Below the pieces are notes generated by a model, which saw nothing but the letters and a program-made list of their open reading frames with translations, was not told the DNA's origin and made no database searches. This document shows positions 12,590 to 26,968 of a stretch of DNA of 64,000 nucleotides, one piece after another (within the stretch, counting starts at the first letter, position 1; each line of letters starts with the position of its first letter). The DNA is from Fasciolopsis buskii (taxonomy: Eukaryota; Platyhelminthes; Trematoda; Plagiorchiida; Fasciolidae): NCBI GenBank assembly GCA_008360955.1, contig LUCM01005066.1, forward strand, positions 190,043-254,042, in the 5' to 3' direction. A program made the position numbers and the translations under genes.

Positions 12590-15299
12590 CCAGAGTATTT
12601 GTTTACCTTGATATTAATCTAAGTGATATTACTCTGTCTTTCACTGCACTTCATTCTTATCTGTATACATGAAACTTTTCACATAGGTGCATTCGCAGCA
12701 ATTTTCATTATTCGCAGTTTCCAAATCATTAAGTCTTACGTTCACAGTGAAAGAAGTAAGTGAAACACTTCCATCACGTGTAAAAATAAACTTGCTAAAC
12801 TTCTCGTGCACTTATATTCCCTTGAATGTTTTAATCTCTAATGTTCAACGGTTTCCCAGTGTCAACGAGCTGCATTTGACTCAGCCCATGGCCACATATC
12901 AGTGCAACTTTCGAATGGTATATCGAACTTACACAAGAACTCGAAGAAGGATAGCAAGACAGACCAAACTGGGTGTCATGTGTTCCGATAAACTAGAGAA
13001 AAGAAGAAGAAAAGAAGAAGGTGAGGAAGGCATTTGGATTCCCTCAAACTTGGCTTCCTGTCATGATTTCATATATCGAACTATGTCCCGAATCGCCTGT
13101 GCAAGAACAAGCAAACGAAAAAACAAACAAACAAACAGCCAAAGGATTCCCCGCCACATTTAACCTTCGACTATGTCGCCATTACGGTTTGTTGTTTCTT
13201 GCCACATTTACCGGGAAGGAATCACAGCAGAGATTGAATTTGTACAATCTGAACTGGAATTACCAGAGGCTAATTTAGGATTCCATTTATTGGATGTGAT
13301 CCGATTAACAGTTTTGTGATTGCGTGGAAGCAGGGCTCCATCGGAATGGCAGTGTCCAAAAGCTAAAACTAAGGTCATGAGCTGAAGCCCGCTGAGTGTA
13401 ACTAAAAACATGCGACACGGATGTACTAAGTGATAAGTTGACGGCATACAACCAGGCTATCAAAGCGGCCATGGAAGAAAGCTCGATTTAAACATGACAG
13501 CATATTTCGATTGCATTGCTTTCATACTTTTCCATAGATGTTGTAGCCTCATTTATTACTTGATGAACATTCTGTCTGTACTGCCACCCAGTGCAGTTGG
13601 TTTGACCTAGACTAGTGGGCATATGCTATTAGATGCGCTCTATGTTGGTACTGATTGGAAGCATTTGGGTGATATTCGCTTGCTATGATAGAACAGGGGA
13701 TTTCTCCTACGTCGTCAAACAATCACAAAAGAGGGAGGATCGTAGTCAGCTCTGGTGACATTTTGCTTTTGAACAGCCGCCTCTCAATCAGTTCGCATTA
13801 CTGGCCCAACTGTGGACGCTTTGAACTTGATGGTACATCTGTAAATGAAGTAATCCAAACATTGTATTTGTGAATTTTGCGCATAGTAAGCCATAAGACT
13901 TACTGTGAAAGTAGTGAACACTGAACAAGCAAGCAGTTTGTTATCTCTGAGGAAAGAAATGGGTGATGGGGCAAAATGAAGCACAGAGTTCCATAGCCTG
14001 AAACTTGGGAAACTGAATGTTTGAAAGGAAAAGCAACTGCCTCTCTTTAAGGTGAGGACAACAATCAATAAACACAGATAAAGAAAATCCAGGAAGAAGA
14101 ACGTAACCGACCGTGATCTAACGACCGGAAATTGAAGATCAATGAAAGTACCTCAGTCTGCCAGATGACTTTCTGTTAACCGCGCCAAGAAGATCGTTTT
14201 ACTACTAATTATTTCAGGAAACTGGAAAGAACAAGCCACATGACCCCAGATTGGACGTTGTGCGACGAATCATTTAAGAACTAAGCACCTCGAGAGAAAG
14301 GATTATATTGGAATCATGTTTGCCCCTGTGAATACCGTTTATCTATACTTTGCGTGCCAAGCTAGTGTATTCAATCAGCGATTGTTTTGGAGACACATTA
14401 ATGAAAATAACAATTAGCCAGTTATATTCACAGGTGTGATTTAAATTAATTGGAACACACAAGGCACGTTGAAGTCGAAATTTTGCCCTTGTTGATAAGA
14501 AAGAAAAACAGAACCAATGAAAGCGCAACTGTCGCCGACACTTTATGGATGTCATTTTAGGGTAACTTCATATTTACTTACAAAAGCCAGTCAGTTGGAT
14601 TTTCGCATTCGGATAGCACCATGCAAATACTCATTACTCTACATCAGAACAATAACACTAACTAGTCACGCCAGCGCGCTTGTTATCTCTACACGCTCAG
14701 TTAGTTTGACCCTATTTGGTTCCATATCAACCCACCTCCCGGGATCAGTACTACCGGTACACTTTTAGCCAGTGAAATTCCTGGAAGTCATCGGTGCCAA
14801 GGGGCAGAAGAAATCTGCAATTTCGATGACAGCTGTTTTCAGTTTGAGATGAATCTAGAGAGCTGAAAAATACCGGCGTTGTATGTTTATTCTCAAGGTG
14901 AATTGGATATTTAAATTAAAATTTAATAAACAATCTGGCAGTTCGGTCACTAGGATGCAAGTAGGAATTCAGTAACTTTGTTGGAAGCCTGCTAACCAAA
15001 GTACTGACCGGTAAGCGGGCGCGACCAGTGACTGGCTGCGCTATAATTCCGTGGCATCCTTATTTCGTCGCATTTCTGTGAGATTTTGGGTTCCATTATG
15101 GTATTCGTTCGTCGTGACATTCAGTCAGAATTATTGCTGTTGAAAACCCTATTGTTTCACAACGTGGACTGGGATCACGCATTGTTGCACTTCAAAGATT
15201 TTCTTGTCCGTCGAAAAGAGGCACTAGTGCTGACTGGCAGGCAGCTCTTAAATGCACCCTTCCGGCCAAGATGTCCATTCCGACATCGTTGAGTACAAA
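12590..15299. other. Gene-free stretch
   Basis: A 158-codon frame (12687-13163, plus) ends in Lys/Arg-rich low complexity from AAGAAG and CAAA runs and is likely chance. The 3' part (15086-15292) may be decayed sequence just outside the LINE. Nothing else recognised. Confidence 0.55.
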
Positions 15300-16965
15300 A
15301 CATCCGTTCTCTTTTTACGAAAATGTCGAATCTATCCCTCACACTTCAACCACCGACCCAAGTTCACACGTGTGTCATCTGCATATAAGAATCGTGGCTG
15401 AACCCGGATATCGCTGATTCACTCGTGTCGATAGACAGATCAGACACTATCGGAAGGATATAATTTCGGACAAGAAGAAGACTGGAGGCGGTGTGGCAAC
15501 ATGAATGAAATCCTTCTGGTCTGGCAAATCCGAAGTTGTTTATACATACTCGCTAAACGGAACTGACTATATCGTGACTCAGTGTCAACCCAGATTTTCT
15601 CGTCATGAAAGAACTATCATAACCAACTTGTACATTGCCTCCTTCAGCTCTCAACAAAATATCGCATATTTTTTCGACACTTTTCTGGTGTTTCTGGTGT
15701 TCCGTTTATTTCCAACCTAATACGAGCTGAAATCCAACGCATTGACATGACATTCGCCAGCCAATGCCTGATTGGTAACGACAACCGAGTTCTATGGCAA
15801 GTTATTCGACTTGTTTGTGGCAAGGAAAGAAAACATACGAGATTTTCTGCGGATGCTGACAGCACCTTGTTTTCATCAATCCTTTTAATTATACTCTAAT
15901 CATATTTGGACAAACTGGCAATATAACAGTCACAAGTTTTCTAGGGAAGAGGCGTTCCACATTCTCCTTACCATCAAAATTACCACAGGGCTTGGTCCTA
16001 ACAGTCTGCTCTCAGCTCTCTTAAGGCAAGTTGCTGTGGCTCTGGTCAATGCATTCACTTCTCTGATTAACTCATCATTATGCTGGTCTTCTATTCCTGA
16101 CTGTTGGAAACCCGGCACTATAGTTCCCATCCCCAAATCTAGCAGTTTTACTGCTTTGGAAAAACGTTTTCGCTCCATCGTCTTACCATCTTCGGGTCTT
16201 AAACTGACAGAGCATGCTGTAATTAAACGTCTGCGTTCTTCTATGTATTCTTTTGACGACCCTTTTCAATTTGCTTATAAATCAAACAAGTCGACTTTGG
16301 ACACTGTCACCTCCTTCATTCATCGCACCTCAAAGTCCCTAAAAGCATCGATGAAATCTGTGCGTTGCGCATTCCTGGACACTTCGTTGGCATTTGATTC
16401 AGTCCCAAGGTCTCATCTGTTTCACAAACTGGAATATTTGATTATCCCAAGCCTTTATTAGCGCAGCTCTCTGATTTCTTTAATAACCAAATCCAATAAA
16501 AAAGAGGGATTCTAAAACTTCAAAACCGTTGACTAACAACTCAGAAACACTTAGCGGGGCTTCGTAAATATCGAGGAGTTACCATTGATAAAATTCTGAA
16601 GTGGACTACTCACATTTCTACCTGTGTAAAGAACCTCCGATGATTGTCATTTCAAATCAGGTAGCTTCGACACTGCGAGGCGAAACAAGGCACCATCTTT
16701 CGATTTGTATACCAATGTGTTTTTCCAATCCTTCTTTACTGTTCTCCTCTTTATTTTGTCAGGTTTACTTAGAAAAGACCTTCAAGTTCTTTGCACGGTT
16801 CCTTACCCCTTGGAATCAGTATCTATAAGAGCTCCGCTATCCGATATTTAGCATGCATTTTAACTAATCGTGACCTTGTTTTAGCCGAATTCCTAAGCAA
16901 CCTTTCATAATAAGCTCATATCATCGTTTGATCCGTTTTTATTATATTTTTACAAGTTTTTGGAC
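15300..16965 (+). mobile_element. CR1/L2-like LINE, copy 1, internally deleted
   Basis: Order of remnants: APE endonuclease (15315-15490: ESWLNPDIADSLVSI from 15393, then, after a frameshift, TGGGVAT, as in ETWL...GGGVA of LINE endonucleases); a linker (about 15714-15865, LIRAEIQRIDMTFASQ); RT (15935-16461); the strand after the palm (about 16563, LRKYRGVTIDKILKW, as in KYLGVTID); and an AT-rich 3' end. The 3' end and linker match copy 2 at 30.3-31.3 kb closely, which supports the limits given. The element would copy its RNA at a nicked target. It is dead: several frame breaks, and the region that should hold the F/YADD catalytic motif is missing between 16461 and 16560. Confidence 0.88.
15935..16461 (+). 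pseudogene. LINE reverse transcriptase, N-terminal half
   Basis: One open frame. Upstream of the first start-like codon it reads REEAFHILLTIKI..GLGPNSLLSALL, matching the helix before the RT core. In the frame counted from 16036: WK at 24-25, IVPIPK at 29-34, FRSIVLPSSGLKLTE at 45-59, QFAYKSNKSTLDTV at 78-91, and motif A as AFLDTSLAFDSVPR at 112-125 with catalytic Asp115. These blocks are typical of CR1/L2/Jockey-type RTs. The frame stops just after KLEY; the QG.P and F/YADD blocks that should follow are absent. No host function is implied. Confidence 0.85.
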
Positions 16966-17622
16966 TTAAATACAACATCTTTTTGTCACAAGTATGTATA
17001 GTTCAATGCGATCTGGTCATTCACAGGATATTCGGACGAATCGAGACCAATTACTTCGACATTTCCGACGATTTTGAATAGTGGTGTGTTTCCGAGGTTT
17101 GATTTAATTTCAGATAGCATTTCTGCTCGCTAAGCTTGACATTCTGGTGGGAAATATTTTTTCTGAATATCGTGTTAAGCAAGTTTGAATACGCAACCAG
17201 TATTTGCGCATACAACAGAATAGTGCAATTTCTGGAGTGATTTACAAAATAGTATGACGAAAACCTGTCCGATCTCGTGTCTGATAGAGCAAGCTCAACG
17301 AATCTTATTTCATAAACCCAATATCGAGTACCAATGCAGATCTCAGAGAAATTGATCGCCGGACGTGATCGAATTCCTTCGCAAGATGGATGCAATCACC
17401 AATATCACCGCGATAATAAAGGGGAAACGCGCTTTCATCTATTTCGTGGCTTTATTCAAAAATCGTGAAATGTCAAGTGTAGTATGCGTTTCTCCCTCAT
17501 CTAGAGGATTAAAGTTAGCTTTTAGTAGCGTCAGGACGATTCTGGAAGTTATGCACTGGGTTGAGATAAACAGATTTCACGAAGTTATACAACATGTGAT
17601 GCTACCGCTAAGCTTCCGTGAA
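16966..17622. other. Gene-free stretch between LINE copy 1 and the family 2 SINE
   Basis: Only chance-length frames on both strands. Confidence 0.6.
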
Positions 17623-17776
17623 GAAACCATGGAAGCAGTGTACAGCCGTTGCATCCGTTCTCGGAATCATCAACAGTGCAGATCCATCGCCCCCAAACGG
17701 AGACAATAGCCTGAGAGAAGCTGTTTCGGATCGAGCGCCATAGCCATTACGCCATGAGACAGGCTCTCAACGGTTT
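17623..17776 (-). mobile_element. tRNA-derived SINE, family 2, copy 2
   Basis: Partner of the 5.3 kb copy, same orientation. The minus strand reads CTGTCTCATGGCGTAATGGC where copy 1 has its A-box region; the B box is more decayed (CTGTTT..CTCAGGC). Divergence between the copies is visibly larger than within family 1, so this looks like an older family. The left flank (ATTTCACGAAGTTATACA) also resembles that of copy 1. Confidence 0.7.
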
Positions 17777-18790
17777 ACTAAACGCTATCTCAATATAGTA
17801 CACGTATACGTTACTAACATACAATACCAGCTGTGGTGGTTTCGTCGTTCTTAGTTTGGTTGCAGATACGTCATCTATCAATAGACATCGGATTCTTTGC
17901 CCTAGCGGCCCCTTTGGAGTTGGACTGCAGAAAAGCGAGTCCTTAGAGCACTTGGTGTGATTCCTGTTTATGTTGAAAATTAAAACGTTAGTCGGCCAGT
18001 CTTGGGAACTTAGTCTCCGAAACAGCAAGAATGGAACCATAGAATCGTACAATGAATTATGTCGCAAGCATAGTGCACCCGGAAATTGCCAGTGCACATA
18101 TTCAAGGGAAAAATGGGTACATCCGTTTCAGATTGAGTCAGTTCATAGCTTCCGAGTTTGAAAACAACACAACCACAGACATTTCTTCAACAGAACTACA
18201 AGTGAATGAAAGCAAAAAAAAATGTCACAGAAAAATGTTTCGCAAAAGACAATGCGAAGAAACGGAATCGATTTGTTCACCATTCAGTAATTTTCAGTGG
18301 AAAAGGTGTACTGTGTCGTTCCGGTCATTGATTTTTTAGCCGCAAAGCGCTGAACGTCTAACGTTGAAATATGTATGAAGTCTAGAAAACAAAGATAACT
18401 TCTTTTGTCAAAAACTCACTTGCTTACAATCAGACTATTAGAATTTTTCTACCCTTAACACAATCTTCACCTCGCTGGTCGTTCCTGATATTTTGGCTGA
18501 CCAGGTATTGCGTTGATCGTCATTCTAACTACATCTGACGAATTCGTTTAACTGCTCTACAGTCCACAATTTCGACGTTCTTTGTTTTCGACATATAATC
18601 CCATTATCTTTACATTTGCAGGTCACACTTGGACTGCTGTTTTAACAGTCTACCCACTGGTTCATTTGCCCATTTCGGTCTAACACATAGTTGTTACTCG
18701 ATCCCGGATTCAGATGACACAGACTGAACAGCTGGCGTGACTGTTCTATTTTGATACGACCTAGTCACATGGCGACTGCACAGTCGATTT

Positions 18791-18804
18791 ACACACACAC
18801 ACAC
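18791..18804. repeat. AC microsatellite
   Basis: Seven AC units in a row. Confidence 0.9.
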
Positions 18805-21800
18805 ATGCCCTGGTGACAAATCAGCATCCAAATACTGGAATTTTTGTCTGTTGTATTGGCCAATGAACCGAACGAATCCGGCATTGTGTGATCGGACATA
18901 CGTGGACATTCGGTCAAGAGCACGGTATCATAACCATCTTTTACCTAACGAGAATTTCAGCCGAAAATCGTTTCGATTTTTGTACTAATGGAAAACAAAA
19001 ATATATTCGCCGCGAACATGGTGAATAGAGACCACATTGGTTGTAAATCAGTGTGCTTCGAAGGAATGGTTCTTCTTTTACTCCTGCTAGTCTACGATTG
19101 CTGACGAACCACGATAAACCATCCTAAGGAATTCTGTATGACGACAAGTCAACCTGTACACACGGACACGATGCGAAGTATTGGCATGCGGACATACGTA
19201 GCATCTCGATACAATTCTTATAGCATGAAGGGCTATTGATTTGCTCATGGAAAATGCGCACTTCTGCAGATTTACTGCAATCAAATGTACCGTTCAAAAA
19301 AAACAATTTCTCCATTGTTGGCCTTATCCGTTTTGAGGCTACAGATAGATTCGTTCATTAAAACTCAGCTGAATAATGGTTTATAGCTATTAACTGGCCG
19401 ACAGAGTTGAGTTTGGGCCAACGTGAATTGAACGGTTAATCGATTGGGCTACCCCAATGTACTGCATACGAGATGATTTCGATGCAGTGGTTGATCAGTT
19501 TTCACATGACTGATTGGTTGCATTTAGTTTACCAATAATGAATCCGTTGCTTATCTAAGAAAATCTTTGGAGCTGAGGAGCAGTTTGACTTGGATGAGCA
19601 AATTGATGGTTACATTATTTCTGCTAGCACGAAGAGAAAAGACCTATCTAATCAGGCGACAAGCATTTTGCATGTGGATCTGTACGAGCTTGTGCGGCCA
19701 TCCTGAGTTGAATCGGTTTTCTGAATTCCACCAAGGACGACTGAGTATTAATAAACAGTAGTAGGAAACAGGGACATACATGTTTTTGGATGAAATAAGA
19801 CCCTTTAAAGGGATGAATATCTAAATACGATAGTGAGAAGAATACTCAGTGATGCAAATTTCAATATCGCATATTGATTGAGATCTTCTGGCAGTTTATT
19901 GGTACTGATTCTAACTTTGTTAATTAAAAGACTAATAAAAATTGTTCAAGACGACCACTGGAACATTGACAAAATCGCTCAAGTCCGGTTCGTCAAGACA
20001 CCTGATCTCGTAAAAGCTAGCATGACCATAGTTAATAGATCCTTATTTTAATGGACTTTCATATTTCCGTTCCATGGCACTACCACTGTCTTGTCCTTCT
20101 GTACCATTACTCAGGTAGATAATTGAAAAATTTCTGTTTAACAAGTGAAAAACTGCATTGCTTTTATGCTCTTTCAAGTAGTTGAAGAGGCACTTGATCA
20201 CTTTTTGTGACCAACTGAGGTAGGAAATTGAAGTCCGTTTAACTTAGTCGAGTCATTAAACGAGATTAGAACTGACTTTTCCAGTTCGACCCAAAAGGAA
20301 TCTAAGAGAAGATTGTACAGGAAAAGATACCAGATTCACTCAAATCTGTCACACGAGAGTTTTCACGTCAATAAGAAACAGCGGTGTGATGTGTCGCAGT
20401 CTGAGCGCAAATTCATATTGTGCAGTTCAACTGTGATCGTTGCAAAACGCTGGTGAGATAATGAGCAATTGAACCTTCTTGTCAGTTCTCTGTTGCGACA
20501 GTCGTACAGTCGGTACACGTACGACCTGCATTGTGAACCCTCCAGATGAAGAATCCTGATTGTCTGATCTTTCCAATCGTATGGCAATGTCAGTGTTCAA
20601 AACGTACACACAATTTCCGTGTGTCCTGGGACGAGTGAATGTTTGTGCGTACGAATAAATTAAACGTTACCCACTTTGTCAACATCCGGCTGGTTTTGTT
20701 CACCCATGAAATAACAGCTTTCTCTGAAAAGAGAATAACTGGCTTTTTGATGCAGATAGGTCGTGACACGATTTGAAGATTTTGCTCCGAATCGATCTTC
20801 CAGTCTGCTGTTACCGTATTCTAACGCAATGATATGCATGCAATGACTTGTGGGTATGTTCTATCCTAGTCCTATTAGACGTGACCTCCGGAAATGTGTT
20901 CGCTGCGTTGGAATTTGGCGGACAAAATTTCCGTTTTGCGGCTGAGAACGACCTGTCTGCTGGCATGTGAAAAAATTGGAAATCTTACAGATATACAAAT
21001 GACGAGGGCGGGATTAATAAGGATAAACAGGTGAACCTAATGATTTCAGACAGAAAACAGAAGATAGACTAATGAGATCTATAAGGACGAAAATTAATTC
21101 GCTTTCAGAAAATGAGTTGAAATTTTCCTACAGAACTTGTTTTTGTTAAGAACAAGTGAACGGGAACTGACGCAATGCGCTCTTGATGATATCTCGTGGT
21201 TATAATGCCAAGTCCATGCGTAGGTGGAATTTGCTTGTCCCACTGAAATGTGTTTCGATAGGCTGGGCTATCTCGACTGATTTCCAAGAATTGAGCTTTA
21301 GTCATGCCCGGATTATTTGTGTCCTGAAATAATTTGGTTTTTTGTCGTTCAACACTAGTTCCGAAAACGAACTACTTATTGCTGTGCTGATTGCTAAACT
21401 ATCCCAGGTGTTTCATCTTACCCATATACACCGAAACGAGTGCCATTCCCGACTGTATCAACCTCATCTTTATGAAAAACATGTTTACAAACTGAATAGT
21501 AGAGGCCGAAATTCGTGACAGAAAATTGTGTTGCCAAAACGATGAATCAAAAATTGGTCATTTGAATGACAACCTCAGTCTTGCGCAGTTTTTGTGTGCC
21601 TGAAATCTGGCCGTGGAGGGCTAGGGGAACAGTGGATGCACTATAGCCTCAGTGATCTACTATGCAAGACCAGGGGATCGAAGACCATGACTCGGAAACT
21701 TGGATTAGCATGGAAACGAAAGAATTGAAAACAAATTGCACGATGATGCACCAATCGTCAGCCAGTTGCCAACTACGATCAAATTGATCCACGGACCTCG

Positions 21801-24800
21801 AACGATTTCGGAGATGTCAGACGCTTCATTCAAGCAACAAAAAAACATTTATTTATACTGAGTTACCATTAAAAATATTCGATTTTTCCTTTTTTTCACG
21901 AACTAGACGCATCATGCGAGGACAGAATGATGCACACTGGTCTGTGGGCTGCAAAATCCCGAAATAGATGTAGATACTATATCATGTAGGTTGGCTAGCC
22001 CAATGGCTAAGTCATTCTAATCACATTCGTTTGTCTCGAGTTGGCGTTCCACTTCCGGCCTAATAAATATCCACGGCTGATAAGTCTTAGCAACGCTGAA
22101 ACAGCTCCCATGGTTCTCAATCCCAGGTTGGTCGTTGTTACCGGTTGGCGAATTATACGGAAAATCACATCAGCTCTCCCGCTAGTGCAAACTAGTCTGG
22201 ATTCATCGTGCCATATCCGTTCCGGTTAGTCTGCCTTTGACGGAATGTTTGCGAAAAAGTTTAGATTCTCGGGGGTCGACAAACTTACGAAGGCATTTTG
22301 ATTGTGAAAAATCAATTAGTTAAAAATGCAGCTTGACCATAGCAACCACGTGCTAATTTCATACCACTCAAATCCACGGAACACCTAAGTGCCAATTTAC
22401 AAAGCTTTTGCACGGTCTCTGTTAGGATCTGTTTGTTGATGTGTGCACACATCCGGGTAAGTTTTCACGTAAATAATAATCCGACATTTAGGCAGATTTT
22501 TAATAAACGACGCTTGCAACCAATTGTTTTGAGACAAATATCGGAGAAATTTTACCTCCTGAGAGTCTGATCTTTTCAAGGTTATTTTTCTCTCTCTGTC
22601 CAGTGATCCCACTTCGTACTCACAAAAAAACGTTTTTAAGATTCGCAAATTTTCGGGCGATTATCGATCCAAACCAAACAGTTGATTCGAATTTGGAGTA
22701 ATTTGCTATTTTCAAGTAACAAACAGTCGGTCTTGGTCAGTACTGAGACTAACTGATACCGGTAAAATAAATAGCTTCAGTTCGATACCCATTTGCAGGC
22801 TTCACGATTGTTTGACATCTCGTTGTAATTCCATATTTCCCCATTTGTGTTTCTTCGTTGAATGCGAGTGACAGGGTAATGAAATTTGCCCGGAAAAAGT
22901 CGAACAGCTTTTATCGATCTTCCTGGAACTCGGCCACGATGTTTAAATTGGTAGGCACACATTTGAAAATGTGCTGATTTCCATGTCCTGCTATTTTTGT
23001 CATTAAGCTTTCGAGAATTTTAAATGCATCACACAATGTACCTTCAAGTGACAGGTTTTACAAATCTAACAGTTTGTATGCCCGGTAGCAACGATCCTTA
23101 TGGGGACAAAAATCGAACATACGGACTAAAGAACTGTGACAAAAGTCATTTTTGGGTTCCATCACTAATGAATACTAGCTTATCTGTCAAAGACAACGAG
23201 CCGAGATAGGAGTACTGTCCAGGATCGCTTCAACTTTTGAAAATGTGAATTCGTTCGTGACTTCAGCCTTCATCCAGTGTTGTCATGCAGCTGGTCTTAG
23301 AAAACCCTTGGAATCGTTAAAGTTATTCCATTTGTTCTGTTGAAAAATCATCAGTAATACGTTTCTTTTTAACCGCAAAGGAGCAGTGGAAAGAACAGGG
23401 CTGCCCGATGTGTAATCGCACAGATATTAACGGATTGTGTAAGTCTAACAAAGCGCAGCACTATTTTACCCCTGTCTGTGAAATGTAAATACCCGTTATT
23501 CGATTAGAACGGACTCCTTTGCTCGATATGCCGCCTGTATAGGAATTACAAATCATGAATTCTAAATGTCGTTACGGCAACCTGTAGTAGGTTTAATTTT
23601 TTCTATTTACAATTCATGAAGTTAGGTACAAAACCTTCTGTCACTATTTGTTTCCGACTAGGAGTCGAACAATATGTCCTCCCGATTATGTCATATTTCC
23701 TCCCACAAAGATGTAACAATAACACTACGGTTTCCTAATCCGCATTAATTCAAACGTTACGAAAATTCTTACATTGCGAGTCTTGCCAAGCGTCTGCACA
23801 TGTGCATGCAATTTGTCTGTTTACTCTTCACCAGACGACACCCATCATCGTTTTGACTGTGAATATTTTGTGCGTAAAGTTGCTGTTTTGGAAACAGAAG
23901 TATATTAAATTATATCGCTTGCTTTGATGTGCACTGTGGATGTCATCGCAACAGACAGAAAAGCAAAAGTCGTGACCTGGAATTCCGTGGTGAAATCTCA
24001 CGATGTGAAATTCGCACATCAAAAACGAAGCTAAGTTTAAAAACGTTCGTCATCATTGTAGAGCTTGAAGCCAAAAGACCAATGACATATGTCCGGTCTA
24101 CCGATATTGTGTCCGCTCCCTAACGGTTTCTCCTTCTCCTGTCATGTTCGCTTGCATGAAGATGGCCCGAATCAGTTCTATTATTTGGAAATTCTGAGTG
24201 GAGACCAAAGTCGTTTGGCTTCTTACGGTTTATTCTGTGGACGAAATTTAAGTCAACTCTGTCATCTGATTTAAAACAAACCATCCTTAGATGATTGCTG
24301 CAATCATGGCACTTTCATTTTGACAGATACAACGTGAACCAGTAACAAGTTAGGTGGTTCTGTTTGAAGCAATTTACTCGTTAAATCAAGTCTGTGATTG
24401 TGCTTTAAAATATACCTTACAATAATTAAGCATTTTTATTTAATACAGCTGGTTGTTCTATCGTTAGTTAACCTATTGGTGCTGTGTTGCATCCTCGGGC
24501 GTTATTTCGCAGGTATGCACAGGGTTTTTGGACAAACAGATTTATTTGCTGAAATTACGATTGTCAATACATTAAATTACTAGGTCACGTGACTGGGCCG
24601 TCCGAGTCCCATTTGAAGAGAGCGCTTTCAGCGCACGCTGTCCGGTAAACGTGTTGAATCCATTCAACGGCCTGAAGCTATTAATCGATGGATAGACGCC
24701 AGTAAGCGACTGGGAGATCTGTATAGTGTCGTCCTATTCCAATTAAAGGGTGAATATCAACTCGCTCCAAGTTTTGCATCTATAACAATAGTAGTGTTGT

Positions 24801-26525
24801 ACTCGATTACATCGTTCTCTGTGAATAACATCGAGAGTTGAGATATCCACTTCATACAGGCGTGCTGTTACTCACGGTGATCGGTCACATCGGACGATTA
24901 TCTGGTTCGTTTGTTTTAGACGAACAGATTGCGTTATCTGTAGCCATGATTAGGTTTAACGTGTTCCGGAGAGTCTACATGCATGTCACGTGGTGCAACT
25001 CTCTAGAGCCGTGACTACAGTTGATCGTGTGGTTGAAATATGTCTCGGTTGTAACAAGAAGGAATATATTCCTTTAGTCGGTATTTCTCTCAGTGTGAAT
25101 GCAAACGCAAGATTCGCAAATAAGCTCCGAATATGAACGTGTCTTCCAGTCATTGTGGGCTTCTCATTGACTTCCAATACAATGTCTTTGATTCTTGATT
25201 GGCAAAATGACGGCGTCCTGGTTGACCATCTAATGATTAGGAATCCACGGAGTTTATCAGCTGGTAATATTTACACGAAAAGATTACTGGTACTCGTAAA
25301 AGAATAAATTTCACTCCCCTGGAACAAAACAATCCCGGAAGTTTTGTTTAAATCTAATTTCTGCTTTCCGCTTCTTGCGCGTTAGGGGAAGAACTAATTC
25401 TGATATCTCTACCCTCTTCTCTGGCAGTTGCTTTTGTTACGCCGAGAGTTAGAAAAACTAAGTTAGCCAAAATGATTGTGAAAACCAAAGCATGGAAACA
25501 TTTTGATGATGCTACGAAATGGTCAGCTTTTGTTAAAAACAGACTTATTATGTTTTTGATACGAAATAGTTCCAAGGATGGTTCTTTTTTATTTGCCACA
25601 AATATGCACGTAGTTATTGTTCACTTAGTCAGACAAAAACAGATTATGAGGGTCGAAAGCCGGCAAACCAAAAGATTAACGGCACTGCGTGTCGATTCAC
25701 CGGGCTTACACAAAGGCGATTGACCGGTTGACGACTAGCCACAAAAGAATGCCCAACATAATAACGATAGTTTGCCACACGCCCCGACTATCAAAGGGAT
25801 AATAACGGGATCACTGCGAAACACCGTTTTCCCGGGACTGTTTGAGTTTCGCAGAACCGGGAATAAGTAGAAAATTATTTCGAAATGCCCGTCTGATTAC
25901 AGCCACAAGAAACGGAGTTAGCTTCTTTAACATGTACTCTGCCTGGTAGTTTTGATCGTTGCTGTTTGCCTAGTATCTTTGGCACTGGATCGAGTGACTG
26001 CGTGAATAATATACAAGCTAGAAATTGAGTGGCGGTATCCTATTCTAGGAGTGTTCTGTCAACATCTATCAGGTTTGGGTAAATTCTTTGGCTCGACCAT
26101 GTGTTGTGTATCACGAACATTCACCTACCGTAAAATGACCCATTTTTCGTTTCTCTTACAGGGAGGAAGTAGTCGAACGAGGATGACCAGATGACGTAGA
26201 AGTATGAGGTAATAAGTTCAGTAATAAGTAAGTGTCTGAAATCTTCCTGGTTCGGATCCAAGATATCCAACAAACAGTTAGCCGGATAGAGTGATGGACG
26301 GGACAAGGGGGCCTTGAAAAGTGGCGGTCGTCTTGTCATGGTTCTGTCGAAACACAATGACTAAAACCCATGCATTTGAACAATTAGAATGTGTTCTGTG
26401 TTGGCTAGTACGGTATTGCTTTCTCTTTTCTCACAGGTGTAGGCTTGTACCCTGTCCGACAGGCGTATTCTCTCCTCACTGGCACCACTCATTCTGGTTT
26501 GCCGTGCTGTTAAAAACTGAACGAG

Positions 26526-26543
26526 GATGATGATGATGATGAA
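26526..26543. repeat. GAT trinucleotide run
   Basis: Six consecutive GAT units, not inside a supported gene. Confidence 0.9.
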
Positions 26544-26951
26544 AGCGATAATGATGACTGCTTGCCTGCATGTGAACTTGGTAGATTGTGCCGGCCTTTA
26601 GATCCTGCTTCGTTTGGGAAATCTCGGAAAGATTATTTGCTTAGGCTTCTGACTGGGCAAAATTGCACCTCCCTTCTTATATACCATATTCATCTGCACA
26701 TATCTGGATATAAACATCTAACAACAGCACAGTACGGCTTACTTTGGTTAGCAATAAATGCAGGCGATCAAATTCCACTACTTTTTTGCTTTTCTTACCA
26801 AATACGCCGGAGTTTTTGAACGGAAATTACGAATCGATCAGTGATTTTCATAGAACACATATCCATCTAAATGGGGTTTTGTACTCAGTACCTACAGCCA
26901 GTGAGGGGGTATATCTACACAGACCAGTTTAGCAAACCACAATTTTCAGGT

Positions 26952-26968
26952 TTATATATATATATATA
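26952..26968. repeat. TA microsatellite, short
   Basis: About eight TA units. Confidence 0.85.

Noticed and set aside
12687..13163. 158-codon plus-strand frame
   Set aside because: Length compatible with chance; its Lys/Arg-rich end comes from AAGAAG and CAAA simple sequence.
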